From contig CAYGPR010000012.1 in the NCBI GenBank assembly GCA_964351985.1, positions 1 to 64,000 of the forward strand: a stretch of 64,000 nucleotides of DNA, read 5' to 3'. Position numbers and translations under genes: made by a program. The DNA comes from Meishania sp964351985. Its GTDB lineage: Bacteria > Bacteroidota > Bacteroidia > Flavobacteriales > Flavobacteriaceae. Numbering within the stretch: position 1 is the first letter of the stretch; the number at the start of each line of letters is the position of its first letter. Positions 26,586 through 35,096 of the stretch are shown in pieces. The notes beneath the pieces were generated by a model. It did not search any database. It saw only the letters and a program-made list of their open reading frames with translations, and was not told the DNA's origin.

Positions 26586-26605
26586 TCTACTAAATATTTA
26601 GTAGA
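26586..26605. promoter_or_regulatory. Predicted BlaI operator 1
   Basis: A perfect 20 bp palindrome with core tactaaatatttagta, 23 bp upstream of the BlaI start. It fits the TACTA-N6-TAGTA type half-sites recognised by BlaI/MecI repressors. It forms a pair with the site at 26608. Confidence 0.8.
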
Positions 26606-26607
26606 TA

Positions 26608-26623
26608 TACTAATTTTTTAGTA
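26608..26623. promoter_or_regulatory. Predicted BlaI operator 2
   Basis: tactaa-N4-ttagta, the same half-sites and 4-nt spacing as operator 1. The half-sites start exactly 20 bp further upstream (two helical turns), so two dimers could bind the same DNA face. Confidence 0.78.
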
Positions 26624-26678
26624 GAAAATTATTCTATATGCTTTTCGAGGTATTCTAAAGAGTGGGTAATTGTAAGTC

Positions 26679-28322
26679 TTACTGGTTGGAATAGATCAAA
26701 ACCTCACTATCGGTATATCCGATCCGTTCGGCTTTGGCCTCAAAAGGCATATCTGCGGGCAATGGTTCGTTGTAGACATTCCAAATGGAATCTTGGGCTC
26801 GTTTCCACACCATCGACGCGTCGGGACGCTTATTGAACAGATGGATGCCATCTACTTTTTCTTCCATTTCCATAGGAGGCAATTGGGGCTGTTGGCCATC
26901 AGGTATCCAGTTAACAATCAATTCCCTTTCAGAATATTCCCCTAAATCTTTGGTATTCTTGATCCATTGCGTAAGTAGCTCCCGATAAAAAATCAAGGTA
27001 TCCTTTGCCACAGGGCTATTGGCCAAATTATGTAGTTCATAAGGGTCTTTTTCCAAATCGTACAATTCTTCCTCAGGTTTGGGAGCGCTCAGCCAAAGTG
27101 CTTGTTCTTCATTTAATTTTCCAGCAGCGTATAGTCGACGTAATTCGGGCATCATGGGCATTTGTTCACGATATGAAACCGGAATGGCATGTGGTAATTG
27201 GGTATTATAACTCTTGATGTATTTGTAACTTTTTGAACGTACGGCCCTTAGTCGGTCATAAAACTCATCAAAACGATCTGAGGAATGGAACGTATATTTT
27301 GGTTTCTTTTCGGCTTCAAATTTTCCAAATTGGGCGACCCCCTGTATCACTTTTGGGGGTTCTACCCCCGCTAGGGAAAGAACGGTTGGGGCGTAATCGA
27401 TAAAACTAATAAGCCGGTCATCGGTGCCGCCTGCATCTTTGTTTTCGGGGAATTTAATGACCAAAGGTACTTTTACCCCGCTATCATAAAGGGCCCTTTT
27501 GTGTCTTGGAAAGGGCCCGCCATGATCGCCATAAAAGAAAATGATACTGCTCTCATAGAGACCATCTTCTTTGAGGTCTGCGATAATCTCACCAATTTGA
27601 TCATCCAATCGTTTGAGGTTGCTGTAATTGACGGCCAGATCATGTCGTATAATCTCATTATTAGGAAAATATGGAGGTACAGGAACATCTTTAGGGTCAA
27701 CAAAAAGGGAGTCCTTTCCCCTACTCCATATCTGCGATTCATGACAGACCGAAAAATTGAAGACCGTAAAAAAGGGCCGTCCATCTTTTCTTTTTCTCCA
27801 ATGTCTTTCTTTGCTACTTTCATCCCATGCCGCATCGGTCTTTTCGAAATTATAATCTTCTTTAGGGCCATTGGCCGTATAGTATCCTTTCTTCCGAAGG
27901 TATTCCGTAAACATTTTCACGCCATCGGGGACAATTGGCGAATAGCTTGGCAAACTATCTAACAGGGGTTCGTTGATTTCGCGCCATGGCGTATGGGTAC
28001 GCATATTATGGGTGCCCAAAGTAGTTGGGTACATTCCGGTTATCAAAGCACTACGGGCCGGTGCACATACCGGTACGGGAGAAAAGGCATTGGTGAAGGT
28101 CACTCCGTCGGTCGCTAAAGATTCTAGATTCGGAAGCGATATCGTACTGTCGCCATACATCGGAAAAAAATCGGGGGATTGGTCTTCGGCGACCAGCCAG
28201 ATGATGTTGGGTAGTGATTCTGTTTTAGTATAGGTCTCCGATTCCTTTTTTTCCCCACAGCTTGCCAACAACACCGTTATAATAAAAAATAAGTGATGAT
28301 TTTTGGGTAGCAGCTTTTTCAT
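26679..28322 (-). CDS. S1-family sulfatase (N-sulfoglucosamine-sulfohydrolase-like), lipoprotein
   Basis: A 547-residue exported sulfatase; lipobox LLASC. IIWLVAEDQSPDFFPMYGD supplies the first metal ligands, with an E-D start typical of the heparan N-sulfatase-like subfamily. The formylglycine motif is CAPARSALITG (Cys86), with Ala in place of the usual Ser or Thr. FFYGDHGGPFPRHKR gives the later Asp-His pair. It lies 152 bp downstream of the isomerase pair on the same strand and is the last gene before the BlaI unit. The glycan target is unknown. Confidence 0.92.
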   Translation of the reverse strand: MKKLLPKNHHLFFIITVLLASCGEKKESETYTKTESLPNIIWLVAEDQSPDFFPMYGDSTISLPNLESLATDGVTFTNAFSPVPVCAPARSALITGMYPTTLGTHNMRTHTPWREINEPLLDSLPSYSPIVPDGVKMFTEYLRKKGYYTANGPKEDYNFEKTDAAWDESSKERHWRKRKDGRPFFTVFNFSVCHESQIWSRGKDSLFVDPKDVPVPPYFPNNEIIRHDLAVNYSNLKRLDDQIGEIIADLKEDGLYESSIIFFYGDHGGPFPRHKRALYDSGVKVPLVIKFPENKDAGGTDDRLISFIDYAPTVLSLAGVEPPKVIQGVAQFGKFEAEKKPKYTFHSSDRFDEFYDRLRAVRSKSYKYIKSYNTQLPHAIPVSYREQMPMMPELRRLYAAGKLNEEQALWLSAPKPEEELYDLEKDPYELHNLANSPVAKDTLIFYRELLTQWIKNTKDLGEYSERELIVNWIPDGQQPQLPPMEMEEKVDGIHLFNKRPDASMVWKRAQDSIWNVYNEPLPADMPFEAKAERIGYTDSEVLIYSNQ

Positions 28323-28401
28323 TTCGGCAAATTAAATATCGTAAGAACTAATGTAGGGTAATTTCAAAAAAACGCGTCCCAAAATCAACCCCTCCGTCTT
28401 A

Positions 28402-28450
28402 CACCGCAAAAAGCGGTGGAAGCCACCTCCCCTCCACTGAGAGGAGGAGC
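28402..28450. repeat. Intergenic hairpin/repeat-like element
   Basis: Hairpin caccgc-aaaaa-gcggtg (28402-28418) followed by a C-rich then G-rich stretch (cctcccctc, cactga, gaggaggag). It is C/G-rich against A/T-rich surroundings and looks like the short dispersed repeats common between flavobacterial genes. Only one copy is seen here. Confidence 0.35.
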
Positions 28451-28474
28451 AAAAATTAATTGAACCAATAAAAA

Positions 28475-29299
28475 TTATTTCAATCCTTCAAGAAATTCAA
28501 GGCTTTGTGGTACTTGTTCTACCACACGAGAGCATTCATCTTCAATAAACATATATTCTACAACGCCTAATTCTTTGGCTCGTTTCACAACACCTGCTAT
28601 ATCCACTTCACCTGTTCCCAAGACCACATTCGTCTCTACATCGGCATGCCCGGTATCGTCTTTTGGTGTACCTTTTTCCATATCTTTTAAGTGCAATAGC
28701 ACAAACTTATCGGGATAACGGTTCAACAAGGCCAATGGATCCTCTCCACCATGTTGTACCCAATATACGTCCATTTCAAAAGCAAAGTCCTTTGCGTTTT
28801 TTGCCATGTAATCGAATAGTGTGCCCTCTTCATAGGGTCGAAATTCGTAGCCATGGGCGTGATAGGCCAAGGTAAGACCTTCTTCTTTCAACCGTTTTCC
28901 AGCGGTATTAAATACTTCCGTGGCCTCTTTGGTTTTTTCAATATCGAAACTATTTCCCTCGTGGGAAATCCAAGCGCACATGACGTATTTGGCCCCGAAG
29001 GTTTTTGCATTTTCGATAATCTTATCCAGGTTTCCTGCCTTTAAATCGTCATAACCGGCACCGACACTGACAACATCTAGATTGTTTTTCTTCAATAATC
29101 CTTGAAACTCTTCCATCTCAAGTCCGTATGTGCCGCCGCCTTCAAGATTCGTAATACCCCAATCATTGATTAATTTCAAAGTGCCAGGTACATCGGTCTT
29201 GAATTGGTTGCGGAGACTATACAATTGCAAACCGACTTCTTGAGCATACATTGATGTCCCAAAAGCTGCTATTAATATGAGTGTTGTTAGTTTTTTCAT
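28475..29299 (-). CDS. Exported sugar-isomerase/epimerase-fold protein, copy 2
   Basis: A 274-residue TIM-barrel (AP endonuclease 2-like) protein with a signal peptide (LILIAAFGTSMYAQE), hence periplasmic. Motifs: VGLQLYSLRNQF, YVMCAWISHEG, AYHAHGYEFRPYEEGT, FAFEMDVYWVQHGGEDP, FVLLHLKDME and EYMFIEDECS, a set of Glu/Asp/His metal ligands. It is a close tandem paralog of the gene 12 bp upstream. Homologous exported proteins in Bacteroides act as 3-keto-glucoside lyases, and with the upstream GMC dehydrogenase this role is a plausible inference. Confidence 0.88.
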   Translation of the reverse strand: MKKLTTLILIAAFGTSMYAQEVGLQLYSLRNQFKTDVPGTLKLINDWGITNLEGGGTYGLEMEEFQGLLKKNNLDVVSVGAGYDDLKAGNLDKIIENAKTFGAKYVMCAWISHEGNSFDIEKTKEATEVFNTAGKRLKEEGLTLAYHAHGYEFRPYEEGTLFDYMAKNAKDFAFEMDVYWVQHGGEDPLALLNRYPDKFVLLHLKDMEKGTPKDDTGHADVETNVVLGTGEVDIAGVVKRAKELGVVEYMFIEDECSRVVEQVPQSLEFLEGLK

Positions 29300-29311
29300 G
29301 TTATATATATT

Positions 29312-30145
29312 TTATTCTTCTAAACTTTTTAAGTATTCTAAACTTTGAGGTATTTGTTCAACTGACTTTGAAGACTCATCCTCAATAAATAGATACTCCA
29401 GTCCCATTTTTTTCGCTTCGGCGACGACGGCCGCGATATCAATCTGACCTGTTCCCAAAACCACGTTTGTCTCAACATCGGATTGACCATTTTGATTTCC
29501 TTCGGTACCTTTTTTACAATCTTTCAGATGCATCAATTTGAATTCATTCGGATATTTCCGCAGCCACGCCACGGGGTCTTCTCCAGGATGCGCAAACCAA
29601 TAGACATCCATCTCAAAATCAAAATACTCTGAATTCTGTATCATATGATCCATAAGCGTTGCATCTTCATAGGGTCGAAATTCATAGCCATGAGGGTGAT
29701 AGACCAAGGTGATGCCTTCATCTTTCAACTTTTTGCCAGCCGAATTGAAAACATCCAAGGCCATTTTGGTCTCATCGATCGTGAAAATGGTATCCTTATG
29801 CGGAATCCAAAAACATACTACATATTTTGCGCCGTAATCCTTTGTTCTTTGGATAACCGTTTCGGGGCTACCCCTCAATTCTTCGAAAGGAGCACTGGCA
29901 CTTACAATTTCCAAATTGTTCTCGACCAAAAGAGCTTTGTATTCTTCCAACGAATAGCCTTGGGTACCATCATTGCCATCTTCTACCTTCGTAATGCCCC
30001 ATTCCTTTATTTTGGCAAACGTACCGGGCACATCTTTTTTGAACTCGTTGCGGAGGCTATACAATTGCAGACCGATTTCTTGGGCAAAGCAACTTGTACC
30101 TATCATCAGAAGGACTGATAAGACCATGACATTTCTCATAATCAA
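29312..30145 (-). CDS. Exported sugar-isomerase/epimerase-fold protein, copy 1
   Basis: A 277-residue TIM-barrel protein with signal peptide VLSVLLMIGTSCFAQE. It shares the layout of copy 2: IGLQLYSLRNEFKKDVPGTF, YVVCFWIPHKD, VYHPHGYEFRPYEDAT, FDFEMDVYWFAHPGEDP, KLMHLKDCKKG and EYLFIEDESS. The metal-binding Glu, Asp and His positions are kept in both, so neither looks decayed. The start could also be the Met at 30139. It lies 73 bp after the small GMC subunit gene, in the same orientation. Confidence 0.88.
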   Translation of the reverse strand: MIMRNVMVLSVLLMIGTSCFAQEIGLQLYSLRNEFKKDVPGTFAKIKEWGITKVEDGNDGTQGYSLEEYKALLVENNLEIVSASAPFEELRGSPETVIQRTKDYGAKYVVCFWIPHKDTIFTIDETKMALDVFNSAGKKLKDEGITLVYHPHGYEFRPYEDATLMDHMIQNSEYFDFEMDVYWFAHPGEDPVAWLRKYPNEFKLMHLKDCKKGTEGNQNGQSDVETNVVLGTGQIDIAAVVAEAKKMGLEYLFIEDESSKSVEQIPQSLEYLKSLEE

Positions 30146-30218
30146 ACTATGTTCAAGAAAATAGTTAAATACATAATGGTTTCGCTAAATTACTTTTTGG
30201 GATATGGAACCTTTGAAA

Positions 30219-30938
30219 TTATGTAATAAGATTCCCTTTCTCGTCCCATTCGGCAATTTCGTTCCTTTTACTTTGGTCCACACATTTAGCTATCCAATCG
30301 GGATCGTAGGCCATGCCATGTTTATCAAGAACTTCTTGGGGCACACCATCCCAAACATTGGGCTGATTACCTTTATAACCCAAATCGGCTATGCCAACTT
30401 TTGAAGTGTAGTATCCGGTTACCACCAAATTACGCATCAACGCAAAAAATTGTATTTCAAGAGGTTGCTCTTCTAAGGGTGTTTCAGGATCGTGCCAACA
30501 GATTTCGTCACAAATTTGTTTCTGCTGTTCCAAAGTGGCCGATTTGAACTCAGCGCCAAATTCGGTATTGCTTTTATGGTCCAACCACATCAACCCGCCC
30601 AGCAAAGTGGGTTGCATTTCGGGCATATCTTTTCCGACAAACTCTATAAATTCTGGAACTTCGGCTTCAATGGGCCCTCCATTCGGTTCTTTTGGAGGAA
30701 GTATTACCGTACTCAAAACTGCAATTGTCTCCAACTCGTGTTCATTGAACAATTGTTCAGCGTTCAATTTTTCGATACGCTCCAATTCCTCGGGAGTTCG
30801 GCCAAAATATTTGGTATCCCCAGTGGCCGGAATTTCTCCGTTTGCTTTATTATCCCCTTCGGTCTTACAACCATGAAAGGCCAGGGCTGATGCACCTGCA
30901 CCAAGTATGATTGTCTGTATACTTTTTCTTCTGTCCAT
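30219..30938 (-). CDS. Gluconate 2-dehydrogenase subunit 3-like protein
   Basis: A 239-residue exported small subunit. The N-terminus MDRRKSIQTIILGAGASALA has a twin-arginine-like motif and a later Cys (FHGC), consistent with Tat export, perhaps as a lipoprotein. ELETIAVLSTVILPP and LMRNLVVTGYYTSKVGIADLGY are typical of subunit 3. In gluconate, fructose and lactose 3-dehydrogenases it escorts and stabilises the FAD subunit. It follows the GMC gene by 6 bp. No cytochrome c subunit gene is adjacent, so the electron acceptor is not evident. Confidence 0.9.
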   Translation of the reverse strand: MDRRKSIQTIILGAGASALAFHGCKTEGDNKANGEIPATGDTKYFGRTPEELERIEKLNAEQLFNEHELETIAVLSTVILPPKEPNGGPIEAEVPEFIEFVGKDMPEMQPTLLGGLMWLDHKSNTEFGAEFKSATLEQQKQICDEICWHDPETPLEEQPLEIQFFALMRNLVVTGYYTSKVGIADLGYKGNQPNVWDGVPQEVLDKHGMAYDPDWIAKCVDQSKRNEIAEWDEKGNLIT

Positions 30939-30944
30939 TACGAT

Positions 30945-32669
30945 CTAAATATTTTGCTGTTTCAATTGTTCGATGATGTAATCACTTGCTCTCCATGACA
31001 GGGCTAAAATCGTCCATGTGCAATTTTTATCCGCTTGCGAGGTAAAGGGTCCTGCATCCACAATGAATACGTTATCGACATCATGTAATTGGTTGAACTT
31101 ATTAGTCACCGAGGTCTTGGGATCATCGCCCATGCGTGTTGTACCTACCTCATGAATAATCTGTCCTGGCGCAAGAAGTCCGTAATCATGTTCTTTGCCC
31201 GGTTTGCCGCCCCATATCTGTTCACCACCCATATTATGGATCAGTTCTTCAAACGTATCCTGCATGTGCTTGGCCTGCTTGATCTCGTAATCGGAATGAT
31301 TGTAATTGAACTTTAGCACGGGAATACCATATTTATCAACTGTTGTAGGGTCTATTTCGCAGTAATTATCTTTTCTCGCGATACTTTCGCCCCTTCCGCC
31401 AAAACCGATTACGGAGCCATAATATTTTTTGACATCGTCACGCAATGAATCCCCATAACCACCAACCGGCAGATTAAAGAACTCGTTGAACGCGTTCGCA
31501 TTAAATCCAAAACCGTAATTGGGTTGCCCCATACCGCCCCAAACTTCGATATGATAACCTCTCGGGAAGTCCAAATTTTTGTTATCGCCCCACCAAGGAG
31601 AATATACGTGCATACCCCCAACACCATCTTCATTGTAACTTACATCGCGGTTCATCAAACCTGGAATGAACCCCGCGGCACTGGCCCCAGTGGAATCGTG
31701 CAGATACTTACCAACGACATCACTACTGTTTCCCAGTCCGTTCGGATGTTGTTTACTTTTAGAGTTCAAAAGGATACGTGCCGAACTACAGGCAGACGCA
31801 GCCAATACTACAATTTTGGCCTTTAGTTTATATTCTTTTCTGTCCTCCTTATTGATATAGGATACTCCTGTAGCCTTTCCTTCTTCGTTAACCGTGACCT
31901 CCCTAACCATGGAGTTGACATAGATTCTTACCTTCCCACCGCTTTTTTGTGCTGGGAAAATAAGGCAGCTACCGGCAGAAAAATCGGCATATACGGAGCA
32001 GGAACGCCCACATTGTCCACAATAAAAACAAACCCCCCGATCTTTATTGATACGTTTGGTCAACATGGACATTCTACTGGGAATTACCGGAATACCTGTT
32101 TTCTTTGCGCCCTGAATGTAGAAAAGTTCATGTAACCTCGGTTTTGGCGGGGGAAGGAAATAACCATCCGGGTCGTTCTCCATCCCTTCGTTCGTTCCGA
32201 AAACACCTATGAGTTTATCGACCTTGTCATAATACGGCTTTACGTCATCATAGCTAATGGGCCAGTTCTCACCTAGACCATCTACATCTTTATGTTTAAA
32301 ATCCTTTGGGCCAAAACGAAGGGAAATACGGCCCCAGTGATTGGTTCTACCGCCCAACATTCTAGCGCGCCACCAGCGAAAATCGGACCCTTCAGCTTGG
32401 GTATAAGGCTCGCCTTCTACCTCCCAATCACCCCAAGACATGTCCCATTCGCCAAAAGCGCGATCGGTTCCTGCCCCTCTTCTGGGGGATTCATAAGGCC
32501 ATTTTAATTGGGTCATTGTTTTAGGATCTGCGGGGTCGAAAAAAGGACCGGCTTCCACAACGGCCACATTGAAACCGGCATCGGCCAATTGCTTGGTGGC
32601 CATACCACCACCGGCACCGGAACCAACGATGATTACATCATAAACTTCTGAGGATTCTTTTATCTGCAT
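30945..32669 (-). CDS. GMC oxidoreductase with cysteine cluster (sugar dehydrogenase large subunit)
   Basis: A 574-residue FAD enzyme. The Rossmann motif is DVIIVGSGAGGGMATKQLA (about residues 10-28). GGRTNHWGRISLRFGPKDF is the FAD-contact region. Cysteines at 214, 217, 220 and 224 (CFYCGQCGRSC) sit where membrane-bound glucose and fructose dehydrogenases carry a 3Fe-4S cluster. The C-terminal GMC domain is HEVGTTRMGDDPKTSV and NCTWTILALSWRASDYI. It has no signal peptide of its own, fitting co-export with the Tat-like small subunit. It is first in a unit with subunit 3 and two lyase/isomerase-fold proteins. The expected reaction is oxidation of a sugar hydroxyl, possibly C3; the substrate is unknown. 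Confidence 0.93.
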   Translation of the reverse strand: MQIKESSEVYDVIIVGSGAGGGMATKQLADAGFNVAVVEAGPFFDPADPKTMTQLKWPYESPRRGAGTDRAFGEWDMSWGDWEVEGEPYTQAEGSDFRWWRARMLGGRTNHWGRISLRFGPKDFKHKDVDGLGENWPISYDDVKPYYDKVDKLIGVFGTNEGMENDPDGYFLPPPKPRLHELFYIQGAKKTGIPVIPSRMSMLTKRINKDRGVCFYCGQCGRSCSVYADFSAGSCLIFPAQKSGGKVRIYVNSMVREVTVNEEGKATGVSYINKEDRKEYKLKAKIVVLAASACSSARILLNSKSKQHPNGLGNSSDVVGKYLHDSTGASAAGFIPGLMNRDVSYNEDGVGGMHVYSPWWGDNKNLDFPRGYHIEVWGGMGQPNYGFGFNANAFNEFFNLPVGGYGDSLRDDVKKYYGSVIGFGGRGESIARKDNYCEIDPTTVDKYGIPVLKFNYNHSDYEIKQAKHMQDTFEELIHNMGGEQIWGGKPGKEHDYGLLAPGQIIHEVGTTRMGDDPKTSVTNKFNQLHDVDNVFIVDAGPFTSQADKNCTWTILALSWRASDYIIEQLKQQNI

Positions 32670-32800
32670 GCTCTAATTTTTGTTATTTGCTACAATTTAT
32701 AAAAATATGGAAAAGGAAACGCAATTATTTACAGGAATAACCAAAATATCCTCGGGGTAAGCCCAATCAGGTATTCAAATACCAAATTCCAAGCACCGAA

Positions 32801-32816
32801 CCTGTCTGCCGACAGG
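32801..32816. repeat. Short palindromic intergenic repeat
   Basis: cctgtc-tgcc-gacagg, a perfect 6 bp stem with 4-nt loop, GC-rich in A/T-rich surroundings between the GMC and DUF255 genes. It resembles the dispersed palindromes seen in flavobacterial spacers. A single copy is seen in this window. Confidence 0.4.
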
Positions 32817-32919
32817 CAAGATTCCAATTAGACCAAAAGGAAATTCATAGTGAACAATAAAATTATTGGTGGTTCAATGCATTGACTTTGTAAACCTATT
32901 GGATAGACATCTATTTCAT

Positions 32920-35031
32920 TCAGAAGGAATCGAGTTGCTTCAAGGCCTCCTTGACGGTTTTGACAGGAAGTTTGCAAGTCGTATTCTGGCAAACATAGAT
33001 GAAAGTATCATCAGGCTCATACCGATCTTTGAACAAGGGCATCTCACTTTCGTCGTCGCTACCTACTATCAATGCATTCGGAATGTAATCTTCATGAAGG
33101 GAAGCCACCATCGACTTCGCCTGTTTTCCTACCACGGCGATTTCGAAATATGGATAGGCATGATTCAACATTAAAGAATTCCATTTACCATAGCTGGAAG
33201 CATTTGTCCGTATCATCGAAGACATCGCGGACAACATTTTTTTCGATCTCTCAAGAAATTCAGGATTATATTCGATATGACCTATTTGAAACAAATTATG
33301 GGCCATCATGGCATTCGGCGAAGGTAAGACCCCATCATCGGTTTTAATAATTTTTGAAATGAGTTCTTGATCTTTGTTATAGCGGAACATAGACGAGTCG
33401 CCATCCAGATAATACTTACTCGCCGTCATATTCAGTTCCTGCGCAAAATCGTAATGGCTAGCATCAAAAGTTGCGGCATACAAGTTTAAGGAGGCATTCA
33501 TCAGAAACGCATAGTCTTCGATAAAACTACTTCCTTTTCTGCTGCCTTCTTTATAGGTGTGCACCAGTACATTATTTTCATAACTGTTTTCCTTTAAGAA
33601 GCTGAAGGTTTCAATTGCTTTCATTAAAAAATCCGCATCGCCAAAGGCTTGGTAAGCGTCGACGTATCCATTGATCAGCAGGGCGTTCCATGATGTGATG
33701 ATCTTATCGTCGACATTGGGCCTAGGCCGCTTTATCCTAGCTTCGAGAAGTTGGTCTTTCCATTTATTCTTTGCCGTAACCAAATCCGTGGTTGATATAC
33801 CATTTTTATTTGCGAATTCTTGATCTTCTTCTCGCTTAAAAAGCACATAGCTTTCTTCCCAGCGGTGCTCCGGAGCGATATTGTAATATTTCGAAAAGCG
33901 TTCGAAATCGCTTCCCAAAATGTTTTTTAATTCTTCTTCTTCCCAGATGTAGAATTTACCTTCCCCTCCTTCGGAATCGGCATCCAAGGCAGCATAATAT
34001 CCACCCCTGTCATTTTTCATATCGCGATCTAAAAATGCGACGGTCTCCAATACGACTTTATGATACTTCGGGTCTTTGAACACTTGATATGCTTTGGAAA
34101 ACAAACTGATCAATTGTGCATTGTCGTACAACATTTTTTCGAAATGGGGCACTTTCCATTCCTCATCGGTACTATATCTGAAAAATCCACCCCCAACATG
34201 GTCGTAAACCCCTCCCATAATCATCTTGTCAAGTGTATTCTTGACATGTGCTTTCGCAAGTTCATCTTGGTTCAACAGTGCATAGTCCAATAAAAAATCA
34301 AGATTCACCGGAACCATAAATTTTTCAACGCCCTTATCGCCTCCCCATTGCAAATCCCAATTGGGTTTCCAGGTTTCGATACCTTCCATTAAAATCTTAT
34401 CCAAGGGAACCGTAGAATCTTCGGCAGGAGCGATTATGTTCGTTTGTTGAATACCAGCCGCGACCATATCTGCATATTCATTGGCCTTTTTAGGGTCGTT
34501 CTTGTACATATCCCCGATTTTCGACAATACCTCGGTCCATTGTTCTTTCGTATGATAGGTGCCGCCATATAGGGGCTTTCCATTGGGTAAGACGATTACG
34601 TTTAGAGGCCATCCAGAATTGCTGTCGATAAGTTGCACGAACGTTTGATAGATTTGATCGACGTCGGGTCGTTCTTCACGATCTACTTTTATATTGATGA
34701 AATTCTCGTTCATGAGTTTGGCAACCTCCTCATCTTCAAAGGTCTCTTCTTCCATAACATGGCACCAGTGGCACGAGGAGTAACCGATACTGATCAAGAC
34801 CAATTTATTTTCCTTTTTGGCATCTTCCAAAGCTTGCAGACTCCATGCACGCCAATCTACGGGGTTATGGGCATGTTGCAATAAGTACGGACTCGTCTCA
34901 TCGATCAATGCATTGGTATACTTATGTTCGGTTGTATTGTTTTTCTCTTGTTGTTTGCATCCTAAGAATAGGAATACAACTGCGAAGACCGTTAGCAAAA
35001 TACTGCCGACTTTGTTACATTGATTTTTCAT
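32920..35031 (-). CDS. DUF255 thioredoxin-fold protein (YyaL/SPATA20 type), lipoprotein form
   Basis: A 703-residue protein. Lipobox FLFLGC places it outside the cytoplasm. The N-terminal DUF255 thioredoxin-like domain covers about residues 40-200, with SPYLLQHAHNPVDW and active site SSCHWCHVMEEETF (Cys87, Cys90). The rest is an (alpha/alpha)6-like barrel with HVGGGFFRYSTDEEWKVPHF and SYVLFKREED, related to N-acylglucosamine epimerases and glycoside processing folds. Most family members are cytosolic and their function is unsettled. An exported copy next to carbohydrate genes is compatible with a sugar-related role. It sits between the GMC operon and the sialate esterase, same strand. Confidence 0.9.
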   Translation of the reverse strand: MKNQCNKVGSILLTVFAVVFLFLGCKQQEKNNTTEHKYTNALIDETSPYLLQHAHNPVDWRAWSLQALEDAKKENKLVLISIGYSSCHWCHVMEEETFEDEEVAKLMNENFINIKVDREERPDVDQIYQTFVQLIDSNSGWPLNVIVLPNGKPLYGGTYHTKEQWTEVLSKIGDMYKNDPKKANEYADMVAAGIQQTNIIAPAEDSTVPLDKILMEGIETWKPNWDLQWGGDKGVEKFMVPVNLDFLLDYALLNQDELAKAHVKNTLDKMIMGGVYDHVGGGFFRYSTDEEWKVPHFEKMLYDNAQLISLFSKAYQVFKDPKYHKVVLETVAFLDRDMKNDRGGYYAALDADSEGGEGKFYIWEEEELKNILGSDFERFSKYYNIAPEHRWEESYVLFKREEDQEFANKNGISTTDLVTAKNKWKDQLLEARIKRPRPNVDDKIITSWNALLINGYVDAYQAFGDADFLMKAIETFSFLKENSYENNVLVHTYKEGSRKGSSFIEDYAFLMNASLNLYAATFDASHYDFAQELNMTASKYYLDGDSSMFRYNKDQELISKIIKTDDGVLPSPNAMMAHNLFQIGHIEYNPEFLERSKKMLSAMSSMIRTNASSYGKWNSLMLNHAYPYFEIAVVGKQAKSMVASLHEDYIPNALIVGSDDESEMPLFKDRYEPDDTFIYVCQNTTCKLPVKTVKEALKQLDSF

Positions 35032-35096
35032 AGCTATAATTCGTAGTTCGGTAAAATTACCATTTTGAAAAAAAGTAGTGGAACAATTACGAAAAT

